A DNA stretch of 64,000 bases from an uncultured Sanguibacteroides sp. (GCF_900543425.1 NZ_UQRQ01000012.1:1-64000); one strand, 5' to 3'; counted from the first letter of the stretch, positions 36,728 to 45,453 are shown. Notes: a model not told the origin generated them from the letters alone. Made by a program: numbers and translations.

Positions 36728-37769
36728 ATTTTACTAATAAAGATTTAGGCGTATTGGTTAAACCGTATATGGCATGTTCTTCTTTATTGTAAGAAATGTT
36801 GGTGAAGGGTATGGATAATTGATAGGTTTTCACGTGGTTTCCTTCCCAATCGAATACAATGATCTTTTCTCCATAACCCACCATGTTCTTAAAGTTTCGG
36901 TAACTCCTTCCGGAATACAAAGCGTATATGTAATCATCCGTCACTTCGATATCACAAAATCCGAATAAATTGTCGATAGAGTAAACGACAGGTTTAGATT
37001 TTTGTGACGAGAGCGTGGCTTTAGGGGCATATAGATTTTGTTCGGAAATCCGGGTAATGGTCGAATTATCGTGGATCATACCGATATCTATGATACCGCT
37101 TTGCATGTTTGCACATACGAATTTGGAACCGTCGGGTTTTAGTTTGGTAATATTGCTGGCAAATAACATACTTTTTAAGGAGTCGCTTATATTCTCCTTC
37201 CCCGGTGTTTCCGGGTAACTTAAAAAGTAGTCGGAATGATTGTCGTGGGTCAGGCAATAACGTCCTTCCGAAAATATGCCTGTGGATAATATGAGCGAAC
37301 CTTTTTTGGCAACACTCAAGTGCTTCGGGGTAGAGGAAAGCGACGTGAATGTCGGTCCGAACCCGGGTTCATCCCTTTGGTTGATATCCAGTTCCACTAA
37401 TTTATCGTTTCCGAAATCATAGGCCGTTAACATACCGTCCGAATCCATGTTCATGGTTAAGAAATAGAGTCCTTCCGCGGCTCCTGTTCCAGTCGGTAAA
37501 AAGGAGAACAGCTTGGTTCCGTCCAATTTATAGATGGACAGTTTGTTCACTCCATTTTGATTCAACACGATAAGTAAGGAATCTTTCCGGATCACCTTGG
37601 TCGGATTGAAGATTCCGATGGATTCCAAGTCGATTATCCCTGTCGATTTTTGCATAGCGACACTTCCTTCTTCACTAAATAAGGGATTTTCCTTTTTTAT
37701 TTCGCGAATCTCGTTTGCACACCCCCAAACAAGAATAAGTACTGATATAATATAACTAATCTTTTTCAA
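36714..37769 (-). CDS. 6-bladed beta-propeller lipoprotein
   Basis: A 351-residue lipoprotein (lipobox VWGC, Cys17 by count) with repeated WD/NHL-like strands such as KLSIYKLDGTKLFSF and GEKIIVFDWEGNHVKTY. It fits the Bacteroidales 6-bladed beta-propeller family that is often encoded next to NVEALA peptides. The protein probably sits on the periplasmic face of a membrane and binds a ligand or partner. It is the second gene of the operon, 30 bases after the NVEALA gene. Confidence 0.8.
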   Translation of the reverse strand: MKKISYIISVLILVWGCANEIREIKKENPLFSEEGSVAMQKSTGIIDLESIGIFNPTKVIRKDSLLIVLNQNGVNKLSIYKLDGTKLFSFLPTGTGAAEGLYFLTMNMDSDGMLTAYDFGNDKLVELDINQRDEPGFGPTFTSLSSTPKHLSVAKKGSLILSTGIFSEGRYCLTHDNHSDYFLSYPETPGKENISDSLKSMLFASNITKLKPDGSKFVCANMQSGIIDIGMIHDNSTITRISEQNLYAPKATLSSQKSKPVVYSIDNLFGFCDIEVTDDYIYALYSGRSYRNFKNMVGYGEKIIVFDWEGNHVKTYQLSIPFTNISYNKEEHAIYGLTNTPKSLLVKYALE

Positions 37770-37799
37770 AACTTACTGATTTTAAATGAGGAAATTAGA

Positions 37800-38036
37800 C
37801 TAAAGTTCGGCTGCTAACCCCGGATAATAAACAGGATTTCCATGTCCATCAGAAGTTAAACATAATGTTCCAACAGCTTTACACCCTCCTGTACCTCCTC
37901 CTTCTCCACTACCTAAAGCTTCAATATTTTCCAGACAAATATCTACCGTCGTATTATCCTTCGATACAGATACATTAACGGAGATAAGACCAACAAGTAC
38001 TAAAATGACAGTAAAAATGAGAATTCTAATTTTCAT
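37800..38036 (-). CDS. NVEALA-family small peptide precursor
   Basis: A 78-residue peptide with an N-terminal hydrophobic segment (about residues 4-24), then the family signature in the form ENIEALGSGE (residues 36-45) and a Gly-rich stretch ending in GG before C52. Three Cys are present (34, 52, 59) and the last 25 residues form a probable mature part. NVEALA peptides are a Bacteroidales family of small exported peptides with no settled function. It heads the operon and has a TAnnTTTG element upstream, so it is probably the most abundant product. Confidence 0.8.
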   Translation of the reverse strand: MKIRILIFTVILVLVGLISVNVSVSKDNTTVDICLENIEALGSGEGGGTGGCKAVGTLCLTSDGHGNPVYYPGLAAEL

Positions 38037-38060
38037 AATTTAATTTTTTATTTGATGAGA

Positions 38061-38068
38061 CAAAATTA
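38061..38068 (-). promoter_or_regulatory. Promoter -7 element of the NVEALA operon
   Basis: TAATTTTG on the minus strand, 25 bases before the ATG of the peptide gene. The upstream TTTG is absent at normal spacing, which could mean activator dependence. Confidence 0.5.
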
Positions 38069-38171
38069 GGAGACTAAAATGAATAAAATGTTCCATATTT
38101 GTACCGATTTTGTGTTTGATATGTAGCTTTTCTTTTTAACAAAATATATTAGGGGCAGGAAAATAAATTGT

Positions 38172-38179
38172 TACTTTTG
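38172..38179 (+). promoter_or_regulatory. Promoter -7 element of the sensor kinase operon
   Basis: TACTTTTG, an exact TAnnTTTG, 27 bases before the kinase ATG. It shares the 169-base divergent region with the NVEALA promoter. Confidence 0.5.
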
Positions 38180-38205
38180 ATGTGGCTAAAAATAAATGAT
38201 ATTTT

Positions 38206-39567
38206 ATGAACAAGCGAATTGAAATTACGTGGACGATTTCGATAATCGCAATGGTGTGTATTGTTGTTTTTCAGGTATTCTGGCTGTATAACCTCTTTCA
38301 GTTTCAAAGGTCGGAGTATGAGAGGTCTGTAAATAAAATTTTGAAGGAAGCCGTGGAACAAGGTGTTGATTTATTTGTTAATGATCAGATGTTATCCTCA
38401 AGGTTGTCTGCGATTAGTGTTTCGCAAAATAGAAAAGAGTTGTGGATAGTTTTGGATGGAGAAAAAGATACAATTAACTATGATGGTGATTATAATTATG
38501 TAACTTTAATCAACAGATGTTGTTATGATATTGTGAGTGTAAATTCGGGTAAAAATATAAGGCGTTTGGACAGTATATGTGCCGAGAATCTTCGGGCAAA
38601 GGGTATAAATGAGAAATATATTCTGGAACTAATAGATTTGAATAGAGGAGTCGTATTGGAAACGACAGAGAATGAACATGCCCATGTAAATAAATACATA
38701 GAATCCTCGATATTGACTTTGGGATTAACCAGTAACCACGGGTTGATAGCTTATTTTGATATTCCCTACAGGTATTTCTTTGTCCAGATGGGAGGGATTT
38801 TGATTGCTTCGATTCTTGTCATGTTGATCTTGACCTGGTGTTTTATTTATCAGATCAGGACGATATTGATGCAGAAGCAACTGAGCGAGATGCGTGAAGA
38901 TTTTGTTTACAGCATGGTACATGAAATTAAGGGACCGTTGGCATTTGTGCTAAACGCGTTGAAGATGTTTCATATGCGGAGTGTTGACGGTTTGTCGGAT
39001 AATCAAAAGAAATTATTGGACGGCATTGGCATGAAGGTCAAATCCTTATCCAATTTATCGGAGAAAATGTTGGTTTCCGGTAAAAACGGAAAGAGTTTGA
39101 TGCTTATACCGGAGGAGTTGAATCTGAAAGCCGAGTTGGAGCAAATAGTGTATGAATACTCTATGGATCACCGTTCTCCTGATATTCACCTGGATTATGC
39201 TTGCGAGGAGGAAATGATACGGGCAGATCGGGTACATTTTCCGAATGTAATCCGTAATTTGGTAGATAATGCCATAAAGTATTCGTCGGACAAACCTGAT
39301 ATTACAATTCGTTGCAGGTTGGTGAACGGAACTTTTGAGGTTTCAGTTGCGGATAAGGGACGGGGTATTCCAAAAGAGTATTTGAATAAAATTTTTGAGT
39401 CTTTCTATCGTATTCCTAATCCGAAAGGCAACGAGATTCATGGTTTTGGAGTCGGCTTGAGTTACGTGAAGCAAGTAATAAAATCCCACGGAGGTAAAGT
39501 TCTTGTTGAAAGTGAGGTCGGAAAGGGAAGTAGGTTTACCATTGTTATGCCTGATATAAAGAAATAA
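38206..39567 (+). CDS. Membrane sensor histidine kinase
   Basis: A 453-residue sensor kinase. Helices at about residues 8-29 and 191-217 flank a periplasmic sensor region of about 160 residues with no named domain. It lacks a recognisable HAMP domain; the dimerisation helix follows directly, with phospho-acceptor His239 in MVHEIKGPLAF. The ATPase domain has NVIRNLVDNAIKYSS (N box), GRGIPKEYLNKIF (G1) and GFGVGLSYVK (G2). The response regulator gene starts 27 bases later. Divergent from the NVEALA operon, it is a plausible regulator of it. Confidence 0.92.
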   Translation: MNKRIEITWTISIIAMVCIVVFQVFWLYNLFQFQRSEYERSVNKILKEAVEQGVDLFVNDQMLSSRLSAISVSQNRKELWIVLDGEKDTINYDGDYNYVTLINRCCYDIVSVNSGKNIRRLDSICAENLRAKGINEKYILELIDLNRGVVLETTENEHAHVNKYIESSILTLGLTSNHGLIAYFDIPYRYFFVQMGGILIASILVMLILTWCFIYQIRTILMQKQLSEMREDFVYSMVHEIKGPLAFVLNALKMFHMRSVDGLSDNQKKLLDGIGMKVKSLSNLSEKMLVSGKNGKSLMLIPEELNLKAELEQIVYEYSMDHRSPDIHLDYACEEEMIRADRVHFPNVIRNLVDNAIKYSSDKPDITIRCRLVNGTFEVSVADKGRGIPKEYLNKIFESFYRIPNPKGNEIHGFGVGLSYVKQVIKSHGGKVLVESEVGKGSRFTIVMPDIKK

Positions 39568-39594
39568 ATATAGTGTTGGTTAATTGATAAAAAA

Positions 39595-40293
39595 ATGGTT
39601 AAGGTTTTATACGCGGAAGATGACGCTTTGTACGCGGACATGTGTCGGGATTATTTAAAAAGCCTGGGATATGACGTGTATTACGCGAGTACAGGAACAG
39701 AGGCTTGGCGTCTATACAAGGAGGTGGACCCGGATATCGTATTGTTAGATGTAATGATGCCGGAAATGAGCGGTTATGAGGTCGCTAAGTTGATACGGAA
39801 AAAGGATGAGCAAGTACCTATTTTGTTTGTAAGCTCTTTAACCTCTTCCCGGTACGTTGTGGAAGGATTGCAATTGGGAGCGAACGATTATATTCGAAAA
39901 GAGTATTTGATAGATGAGGTGGGGGCCCGTATTCAGTCCATATTGCGTTTATCCGGTTTAAATCGTAAAAAAGAGGATTCTTTTGTTTACATTAGCGAAT
40001 ATACCAAGCTCAATTATGTGGAGAGTGAACTGATCGTAAAAGGAGAGGTCATTCATTTGACTCCTTTGGAGTTGCGTTTGATTCGTTTCCTGGAAGAGCA
40101 CGCGAACGAGGTCGTAAAAAAACAGGATGTGATGGAAGCTTGTTGGGGAAATGATTTTGTTGCAACATCCCGTTATTTGGATAAGTTTATTTCGAGGATA
40201 CGAAAACTTTTGGCTAATGATCCGACTTTGAAGATATCGACGACCTGGAGGGTGGGATATTGTTTGGTCAAAAAAGGGGAAAACAACGGTTAA
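39595..40293 (+). CDS. OmpR/PhoB-family response regulator
   Basis: A 232-residue DNA-binding regulator. The receiver has acidic residues in YAEDD, phospho-acceptor Asp52 in LLDVMMPEMSG and the conserved Lys in YIRKEY. A winged-helix domain follows (HLTPLELRLIRFLEEH, SRYLDKFISRIRKLL). It is paired with the kinase immediately upstream. It is similar along its length to the orphan regulator at 41532. Confidence 0.93.
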   Translation: MVKVLYAEDDALYADMCRDYLKSLGYDVYYASTGTEAWRLYKEVDPDIVLLDVMMPEMSGYEVAKLIRKKDEQVPILFVSSLTSSRYVVEGLQLGANDYIRKEYLIDEVGARIQSILRLSGLNRKKEDSFVYISEYTKLNYVESELIVKGEVIHLTPLELRLIRFLEEHANEVVKKQDVMEACWGNDFVATSRYLDKFISRIRKLLANDPTLKISTTWRVGYCLVKKGENNG

Positions 40294-40311
40294 TATCTGT
40301 CTCGTTTGATT

Positions 40312-41166
40312 TTACCGGATCAGGTTAAAAGTTCGTTTCCATGAGATTTGTCGGGTTTCCGGATCTTTAGAATAAAGAACGAGAACGGCTTTTCCGATAA
40401 TAAAATCCTCCGGTATCAGCCCGATATAACGGGAATCCCGAGAGTTAAAGATCTTGTCCCCGGCCATGAAATACCAGTTCTTTCGGAAGGTGTAACGGGT
40501 AATGACAGAGTCTTTCAGGTATATTTTTCCTTGTAGGGTACGGAGCGAGGCATGGGTTTCGTAATAGATGAGTCTGCGAAAAAGAGAGACATTGACGGTA
40601 TCCAGAAGAATGGTTTGTCCGGCAGCCGGAATAAACAGCGGGCCAAAATGACGCATTGTCCAGTCGTGGGTCGTATCAAAGGGAAATGTACGGTATGTTC
40701 CCGGAAGGTACTCTCCTTGAAAATGGGAGAGGAGATACTGCTCGCGTAAGTTCCCGTATCCGGTTTGTCCGTTTACCGTGTATATCCCGTTGGATATGGA
40801 AAGCGTATCGCCGGGCAGACCGATACAACGTTTCACGTAAAAATGAGATAGGTCCATTTCCATTTGATTCGAAAAAAGGGGAGTGGGAAGATTAAAAACG
40901 ACAATGTCGTTCCGGCGGATGGATGAATATCCCGGAATACGAAAAGTTTCCGGAGTCTTTCCCGATTCGAATTTTAATTGTTTATAAAATCGAGCTCCGT
41001 TATAAAGTTTATTTACCATAATATAATCTCCCGGTTCTATGGCAGGAGTCATGGAGTCCGTCGGGATCGTGAAAAAGTCCACGACAAAAAGACGAAGTAG
41101 AAGCGTGATGAAAAAGGCAATAACAATCGCTTTCAAGTAAGGTATGAAATGTTTTCTTCGTCTCAT
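40312..41166 (-). CDS. lepB: Signal peptidase I
   Basis: A 284-residue type I signal peptidase with one N-terminal helix (about residues 10-32) and the Ser/Lys dyad: Ser38 in PTDSMTPAI and Lys112 in YVKRCIGLPGD. Box E is seen in SRDSRYIGLIP. It cleaves signal peptides of exported proteins on the outer face of the inner membrane. It lies between the two response regulators, on the opposite strand, and converges with the first. Confidence 0.93.
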   Translation of the reverse strand: MRRRKHFIPYLKAIVIAFFITLLLRLFVVDFFTIPTDSMTPAIEPGDYIMVNKLYNGARFYKQLKFESGKTPETFRIPGYSSIRRNDIVVFNLPTPLFSNQMEMDLSHFYVKRCIGLPGDTLSISNGIYTVNGQTGYGNLREQYLLSHFQGEYLPGTYRTFPFDTTHDWTMRHFGPLFIPAAGQTILLDTVNVSLFRRLIYYETHASLRTLQGKIYLKDSVITRYTFRKNWYFMAGDKIFNSRDSRYIGLIPEDFIIGKAVLVLYSKDPETRQISWKRTFNLIR

Positions 41167-41531
41167 ATTTGTGGATAAATAGAAGTTTCAAATTTATAAT
41201 AAAATTCGCACGGAATGAAACAGTAAGTTTTATTGTACTTAAAAAAGGGTTATTTATTAGCCTTTTTAAGAAAATAAACCTATTTTAAATGTATGAGATA
41301 TGTAGCAAATTTGTGGTGAATATGTAGGATTTTTCGCTTCTTCTGTTAGTCCTAAAATAGGATCTGGTGAATCATTGTCTAATATAAGAATTTGTTAGAT
41401 AATGATTTAAGGAGAGGAATTAGTTTGAGGTAGCTTGAAGTGCATGTTGAAGGGGGATGGAAAAATTCTTTTAAAGGATGTATCTTTAAGCCATCCAAGT
41501 GCTGATTATATGTACACGAACTAAGTATAAA
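41167..41531. other. Intergenic region with lepB promoter element and two inverted repeats
   Basis: No gene is seen in these 365 bases. On the minus strand TAAATTTG (41189-41196) is a -7-like element for lepB. A hairpin CTTAAAAAAGG ... CCTTTTTAAG occupies 41238-41270. A second inverted repeat, AATCATTGTCTAA / TTAGATAATGATT (41370-41382 and 41395-41407, one mismatch, 12-base spacer), lies upstream of the orphan regulator and could be a binding site for a dimeric protein. TATCTTTA at 41481-41488 is a -7-like element for the regulator. Confidence 0.5.
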
Positions 41532-42221
41532 ATGGAAAGGGAACGGATTAGTGTTTTGTATGCCGAAGATGATGTTTTGTCGGCGATGTTGTGTAAAGAT
41601 TTTTTAGAATTTCAGGGTTACAGGGTGTTCTATGTCCGGGATGGTGAAATGGCATGGCGGCTTTATCGTAAAATCAATCCGGATGTAGTACTTTTGGATA
41701 TTATGATGCCCAAAAAGAATGGCTATGAGGTAGCCCGTTTGATTCGGGCCGAAAATCAGAATGTCCCGATATTATTTATCAGTGCATTGGCAAGTTCTGT
41801 CGATGTGGTAACCGGATTGGACTTAGGCGCCGATGATTATATCCGAAAAGAATTTTTATTGGAAGAGGTCGATGCTCGTATTCGTGCGGCATTGAGACGT
41901 CAACAACACAGGACAAAAAGCAGGCAAGTGTTCCGGATAGGAGAGCATTGTTTGTTTAGTTACGTGGAGCAACATGTTATCATTGCGGATGAAAAGATTC
42001 ATTTGACTCCCATGGAAGCTAAAATCCTTTATGTCTTGTGTGAACATATGAATGAAGTGGTATTGAAAGAGGACATGATCAAAGAGTTATGGAAAAATGA
42101 TTTTTCCGGAAATACTCGTTATTTGGATAAGTACATGATGAGTGTCCGAAAGATTTTGGAAAAAGATCCCTCTGTTCGTATTACAACTATTTCCCGGAAA
42201 GGATATTGTTTAGTGTGGTAA
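41532..42221 (+). CDS. Orphan OmpR/PhoB-family response regulator
   Basis: A 229-residue regulator with receiver (YAEDD, phospho-acceptor Asp56 in LLDIMMPKKNG, Lys in YIRKEF) and winged-helix domain (HLTPMEAKILYVLCEH, TRYLDKYMMSVRKIL). No kinase gene is adjacent, and it resembles the regulator at 39595, so the same kinase might serve both. A GTG 11 codons earlier is possible, but the ATG gives the usual distance to the first receiver strand. Confidence 0.9.
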   Translation: MERERISVLYAEDDVLSAMLCKDFLEFQGYRVFYVRDGEMAWRLYRKINPDVVLLDIMMPKKNGYEVARLIRAENQNVPILFISALASSVDVVTGLDLGADDYIRKEFLLEEVDARIRAALRRQQHRTKSRQVFRIGEHCLFSYVEQHVIIADEKIHLTPMEAKILYVLCEHMNEVVLKEDMIKELWKNDFSGNTRYLDKYMMSVRKILEKDPSVRITTISRKGYCLVW

Positions 42222-42357
42222 ATGACTCGTGACTGTTTTTGTTGATGTGTGTTTTCAGAACTTATTGTTTGATTGGTCGTATTAATTGTCAAATGTGATT
42301 TTCGGAGAAAATAGAGTATGGATATAATTTCCGAAAATTTTTAAAGATCATAAAGGT

Positions 42358-43032
42358 ATGCTTTTTACAATAGGTTTGAAGATTATTATCGGTATGTTAG
42401 GGGTCTTGTTTTTTCTGCGGATTTCCGGGAAAACACAAATGGCTCAATTAACTCCATTGGATTCAGTAAATGCTTTTGTATTAGGAGCTTTAGTCGGAGG
42501 CGTAATCTACTCGGAACTTTCGGTTTGGTATATGGTATTTGCTTTGGGTGTTTGGACTATTGTGAATATGTTCATACGTTATTTGCTACGTTTTCGTTTT
42601 TTGCGACGCCTGATTAAAGGAGATACGATAATGATTGTCAGAAACGGGCAAATTAATCTGAGGGAATTTAAACGCAATGGACTGGAAATGGAACAATTCC
42701 GGACCATGTTGCGGGAAGCCGGAATTTTTTCGATGTTTGATGTGGATGATGTCCGTTTTGAAACCAATGGTAAGTTGACGGTTTCTGTCCGGCATAATAG
42801 ATCGGAATCTTACCTGTTCGTAAATAACGGAGATGTCTTAAAAAGTGCATTGGATGGCGCGGGAAAGACGGAAGCGTGGTTGGAGAAGCAATTAAATAAA
42901 TTGGGTTATCCTGAAGTCAATAAATTGTTTTGTGTAGAATGGACTCCCGGTAAAGGTTTTTATATAGCTCCTAAAGAAGTGGAAAATCATATTAGTGGGA
43001 GTGAATTCGAGGAGAACGAGATTTCGAATTAG
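42358..43032 (+). CDS. DUF421 (YetF-like) membrane protein
   Basis: A 224-residue protein with three N-terminal helices (to about residue 80) and a cytoplasmic DUF421 domain. GKTQMAQLTPLDSVNAFVLG is the conserved region after helix 1, and LIKGDTIMIVRNGQINLREFKR is the start of the soluble part. Function is unproven in the family. It is separated from neighbours by 136 and 106 bases and looks monocistronic. Confidence 0.85.
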   Translation: MLFTIGLKIIIGMLGVLFFLRISGKTQMAQLTPLDSVNAFVLGALVGGVIYSELSVWYMVFALGVWTIVNMFIRYLLRFRFLRRLIKGDTIMIVRNGQINLREFKRNGLEMEQFRTMLREAGIFSMFDVDDVRFETNGKLTVSVRHNRSESYLFVNNGDVLKSALDGAGKTEAWLEKQLNKLGYPEVNKLFCVEWTPGKGFYIAPKEVENHISGSEFEENEISN

Positions 43033-43097
43033 GGTGAATCCGGATGAGGTAATTCAAGTATGTTTGGATCATGAGAAGAATATGGTTGTAAAATAAA

Positions 43098-43105
43098 TAT
43101 ATTTG
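43098..43105 (+). promoter_or_regulatory. Promoter -7 element for the MBL/VOC gene pair
   Basis: TATATTTG, an exact TAnnTTTG, 33 bases before the ATG at 43139. Confidence 0.5.
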
Positions 43106-43138
43106 TCTGCTTATTTTTCGGTTATAAATAATGAACGG

Positions 43139-43843
43139 ATGGAATTAATTTATATAGGACATAGCGGATTTGCTATTTTGGGAGGAGAAATTACGATTGT
43201 TATTGATTACTATCGGGATCCGGCGGATGTATCTTCGTTTTTATTAAGACGTCCGGGGGCATTTTATGTGCTTTGTTCTCATGTACACGCGGATCATTTT
43301 AATCCGGAAATATTGAATTGGAAAACGAAACGTCCTGATATTCGTTACCTGTTTTCAAAAGATATTTTAGAGGCCAGGCGGGTTGGGGAACGGGAAGCTG
43401 TATTTTTGGAGAAAGGAGAAGTGTATCGAGATGATTTGATGCGGGTAAAGGCATTCGGCTCGACAGATGTCGGAATCTCTTTTTTGATGGATGTAGCAGA
43501 GAAACGTATTTTTCACGCGGGTGATTTGAATAATTGGCATTGGAAGGAAGAATCTACCTTGGAAGAAGCCCGGCAGGCGGAGACCGATTTTAAAGCGGAA
43601 TTGGAAGACGTGGCGTTGGAAGCTCCTTTTGTTGATTTAGCGATGTTTCCGGTAGATCCGCGTTTAGGAAAAGAGTATATGTTGGGAGCAAAACAATTTG
43701 TAGACCGGATTAAAACAGGTGTATTCGTACCCATGCATTTTGATCGGGCCTATGATCGGGCTGCTGTTTTCGGGGCTTATGCGAAAGCACGAGGCATACG
43801 TTTTATTGCCTGGTCTAAAGAGGGTGAATGTATAAATTTTTAA
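43139..43843 (+). CDS. Metallo-beta-lactamase-fold hydrolase
   Basis: A 234-residue hydrolase with metal-binding HVHADH (His48, His50, Asp52, His53) and a further ligand region FHAGDLNNWHW. The compact form resembles YtkL/UlaG-like cytoplasmic hydrolases; the substrate is unknown. The frame extends upstream 12 codons, but that stretch overlaps the -7 element. The VOC protein gene starts 11 bases later, so the two are an operon. Confidence 0.82.
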   Translation: MELIYIGHSGFAILGGEITIVIDYYRDPADVSSFLLRRPGAFYVLCSHVHADHFNPEILNWKTKRPDIRYLFSKDILEARRVGEREAVFLEKGEVYRDDLMRVKAFGSTDVGISFLMDVAEKRIFHAGDLNNWHWKEESTLEEARQAETDFKAELEDVALEAPFVDLAMFPVDPRLGKEYMLGAKQFVDRIKTGVFVPMHFDRAYDRAAVFGAYAKARGIRFIAWSKEGECINF

Positions 43844-43854
43844 TATAACGAGTT

Positions 43855-44232
43855 ATGAAAGTAAAAGGCAGATTTGATCATTTTAATATCAACGTGTCGG
43901 ATCTGGAACGGAGTATCCGTTTCTATGAGCAGGCACTTGGTTTGAAAGAAGCACGCCGAAAGACGGCAAAGGATGATTCTTTTATCTTAGTTTATCTGAC
44001 AGATGAGAAAACCAATTTTTTGTTGGAATTAACCTGGTTGAGAGACCGGAAAGAACCTTACGATTTGGGAGAGGGGGAATTTCATCTCTGTTTACGAGTG
44101 GAGGGAGATTATGAAGAGGTAAGGGCTTTTCATAAGAAATTGGGTTGTGTTTGTTATGAAAACACGGATATGGGACTCTATTTTATCAATGATCCGGATG
44201 GGTATTGGATCGAAATATTACCGATTCCATGA
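43855..44232 (+). CDS. VOC-family glyoxalase-like protein
   Basis: A 125-residue vicinal-oxygen-chelate protein resembling lactoylglutathione lyase. FDHFNINVSDLERSIRFYEQ supplies the first His; LLELTW, FHLCLRV and WIEILP carry the other expected metal ligands (Glu, His, Glu). Together with the upstream MBL-fold hydrolase, the pair could be a two-step glyoxalase-like route, but the hydrolase is not a typical GloB, so this is tentative. Confidence 0.82.
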   Translation: MKVKGRFDHFNINVSDLERSIRFYEQALGLKEARRKTAKDDSFILVYLTDEKTNFLLELTWLRDRKEPYDLGEGEFHLCLRVEGDYEEVRAFHKKLGCVCYENTDMGLYFINDPDGYWIEILPIP

Positions 44233-44238
44233 TTCTGT

Positions 44239-44266
44239 GATTTAGTGATTTAGTGATTTAGTGATT
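44239..44266. repeat. Tandem 8-base repeat
   Basis: GATTTAGT is repeated three times without gaps and then once in part (GATT), just after the VOC gene stop. Copy number could vary by slippage. Confidence 0.85.
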
Positions 44267-44315
44267 AGGAGATTGGATGATTCGTTGCGGATTGCAGACG
44301 TAATTGGGCTTGTGG

Positions 44316-44390
44316 ATTGTAGATTGTAGACTATAAATTGAAAATTACACAATCCTGTAATTTCTTAATCTACAATCGTCAATCTACAAT
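44316..44390. repeat. Nested inverted repeat between convergent genes
   Basis: Outer arms ATTGTAGATT (44316-44325) and AATCTACAAT, the latter present twice (44367-44376, 44381-44390), enclose an inner hairpin AAATTACA / TGTAATTT (about 44343-44363). It ends 5 bases from the aldolase stop codon and may terminate both convergent transcripts or be a dispersed palindromic element. Confidence 0.7.
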
Positions 44391-44394
44391 TATT

Positions 44395-45453
44395 TTAGGC
44401 TATTGTAATGTTTTTGTTTAAATAGACGTCCTGGATCGTATGTAATAACTTGACACCTTCGCTCATGGGTTTCTGAAATGCTTTCCGGCCGCTGATGAGT
44501 CCCATTCCTCCGGCTCGTTTGTTCACGACGGCCGTGATTACAGCTTCTTTTAAGTCGGATTCTCCTTTGGACTCTCCTCCGGAATTGATCAGGCCGATAC
44601 GTCCCATATAACAGTTGGCTACCTGATAGCGGCAAAGGTCGATCGGGTGTTCTGTCGTGAGCTGGGAATAAACTCTGGGATCGGTTTTCCCGAAGTTGAG
44701 AGCTGTGAAACCTCCGTTGTTGGCAGGAAGTTTTTGTTTTATGATATCGGCTTCTATTGTTACTCCCAGATGGTTTGCTTGTCCGGTTAAATCGGCCGAA
44801 AGGTGGTAGTCCGTTCCTTCCTTTTTAAAATTGCTATTTCGTAAATAACACCATAATATGGTTGCCATTCCCAGTTCATGCGCGTAAGCGAAGGCTTCGG
44901 CTATCTCGATCAACTGACGATGGCTTTCGGGTGAACCGAAATAGATCGTAGCCCCTATCGCCATGGCTCCCATGTTCCAGGCTTCTTTGACTGTTCCGAA
45001 TAAAATTTGATCATAGGTATTGGGATAGTTTAATAGTTCGTTGTGATTGATTTTTACGATAAAAGGAATTTTATGAGCGTATTTTCGGGCTACGCTTCCC
45101 AGAACCCCGAAAGTAGAAGCTACGGCATTGCAATGGCCTTCGATGGCTAATTTTATAATGTTTTCAGGATCGAAATAGAGCGGATTGGGGGCAAAGGAGG
45201 CTCCTGCAGAATGCTCTATTCCTTGGTCGACGGGGAGGATGGAAACATATCCCGTGTTTGCCAGGCGTCCGTGTGAAAAGATTGACTGCAGGCTATTTAA
45301 TGTTCGTGAATTTCGGTCGGAAGTTACCCATAAATCTTCTATAACAGAAGGAGAAGGTAAGTGTATTAATGATTTTTCGATCGTTTTGCAAGTATGTTCC
45401 AGGTAATACTCGCTCTGATCACCTAATAGATTACTTATTTCATTCGTGTTCAT
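44395..45453 (-). CDS. fbaB: Class I fructose-bisphosphate aldolase, DhnA/FbaB type
   Basis: A 352-residue Schiff-base aldolase of the DhnA family, cleaving fructose 1,6-bisphosphate. Recognisable parts are ILPVDQGIEHSAG, PFIVKINHNELL (nucleophilic region), ATIYFGSPESHRQ, and the phosphate-binding C-terminal strands INSGGESKGESD and GGMGLISGRKAFQ. Length agrees with bacterial FbaB. It is monocistronic on the minus strand. Confidence 0.92.
   Translation of the reverse strand: MNTNEISNLLGDQSEYYLEHTCKTIEKSLIHLPSPSVIEDLWVTSDRNSRTLNSLQSIFSHGRLANTGYVSILPVDQGIEHSAGASFAPNPLYFDPENIIKLAIEGHCNAVASTFGVLGSVARKYAHKIPFIVKINHNELLNYPNTYDQILFGTVKEAWNMGAMAIGATIYFGSPESHRQLIEIAEAFAYAHELGMATILWCYLRNSNFKKEGTDYHLSADLTGQANHLGVTIEADIIKQKLPANNGGFTALNFGKTDPRVYSQLTTEHPIDLCRYQVANCYMGRIGLINSGGESKGESDLKEAVITAVVNKRAGGMGLISGRKAFQKPMSEGVKLLHTIQDVYLNKNITIA

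Noticed and set aside
44239..44390. Possible CRISPR array
   Set aside because: The repeats are 8 bases with no spacers, and no cas genes are present.
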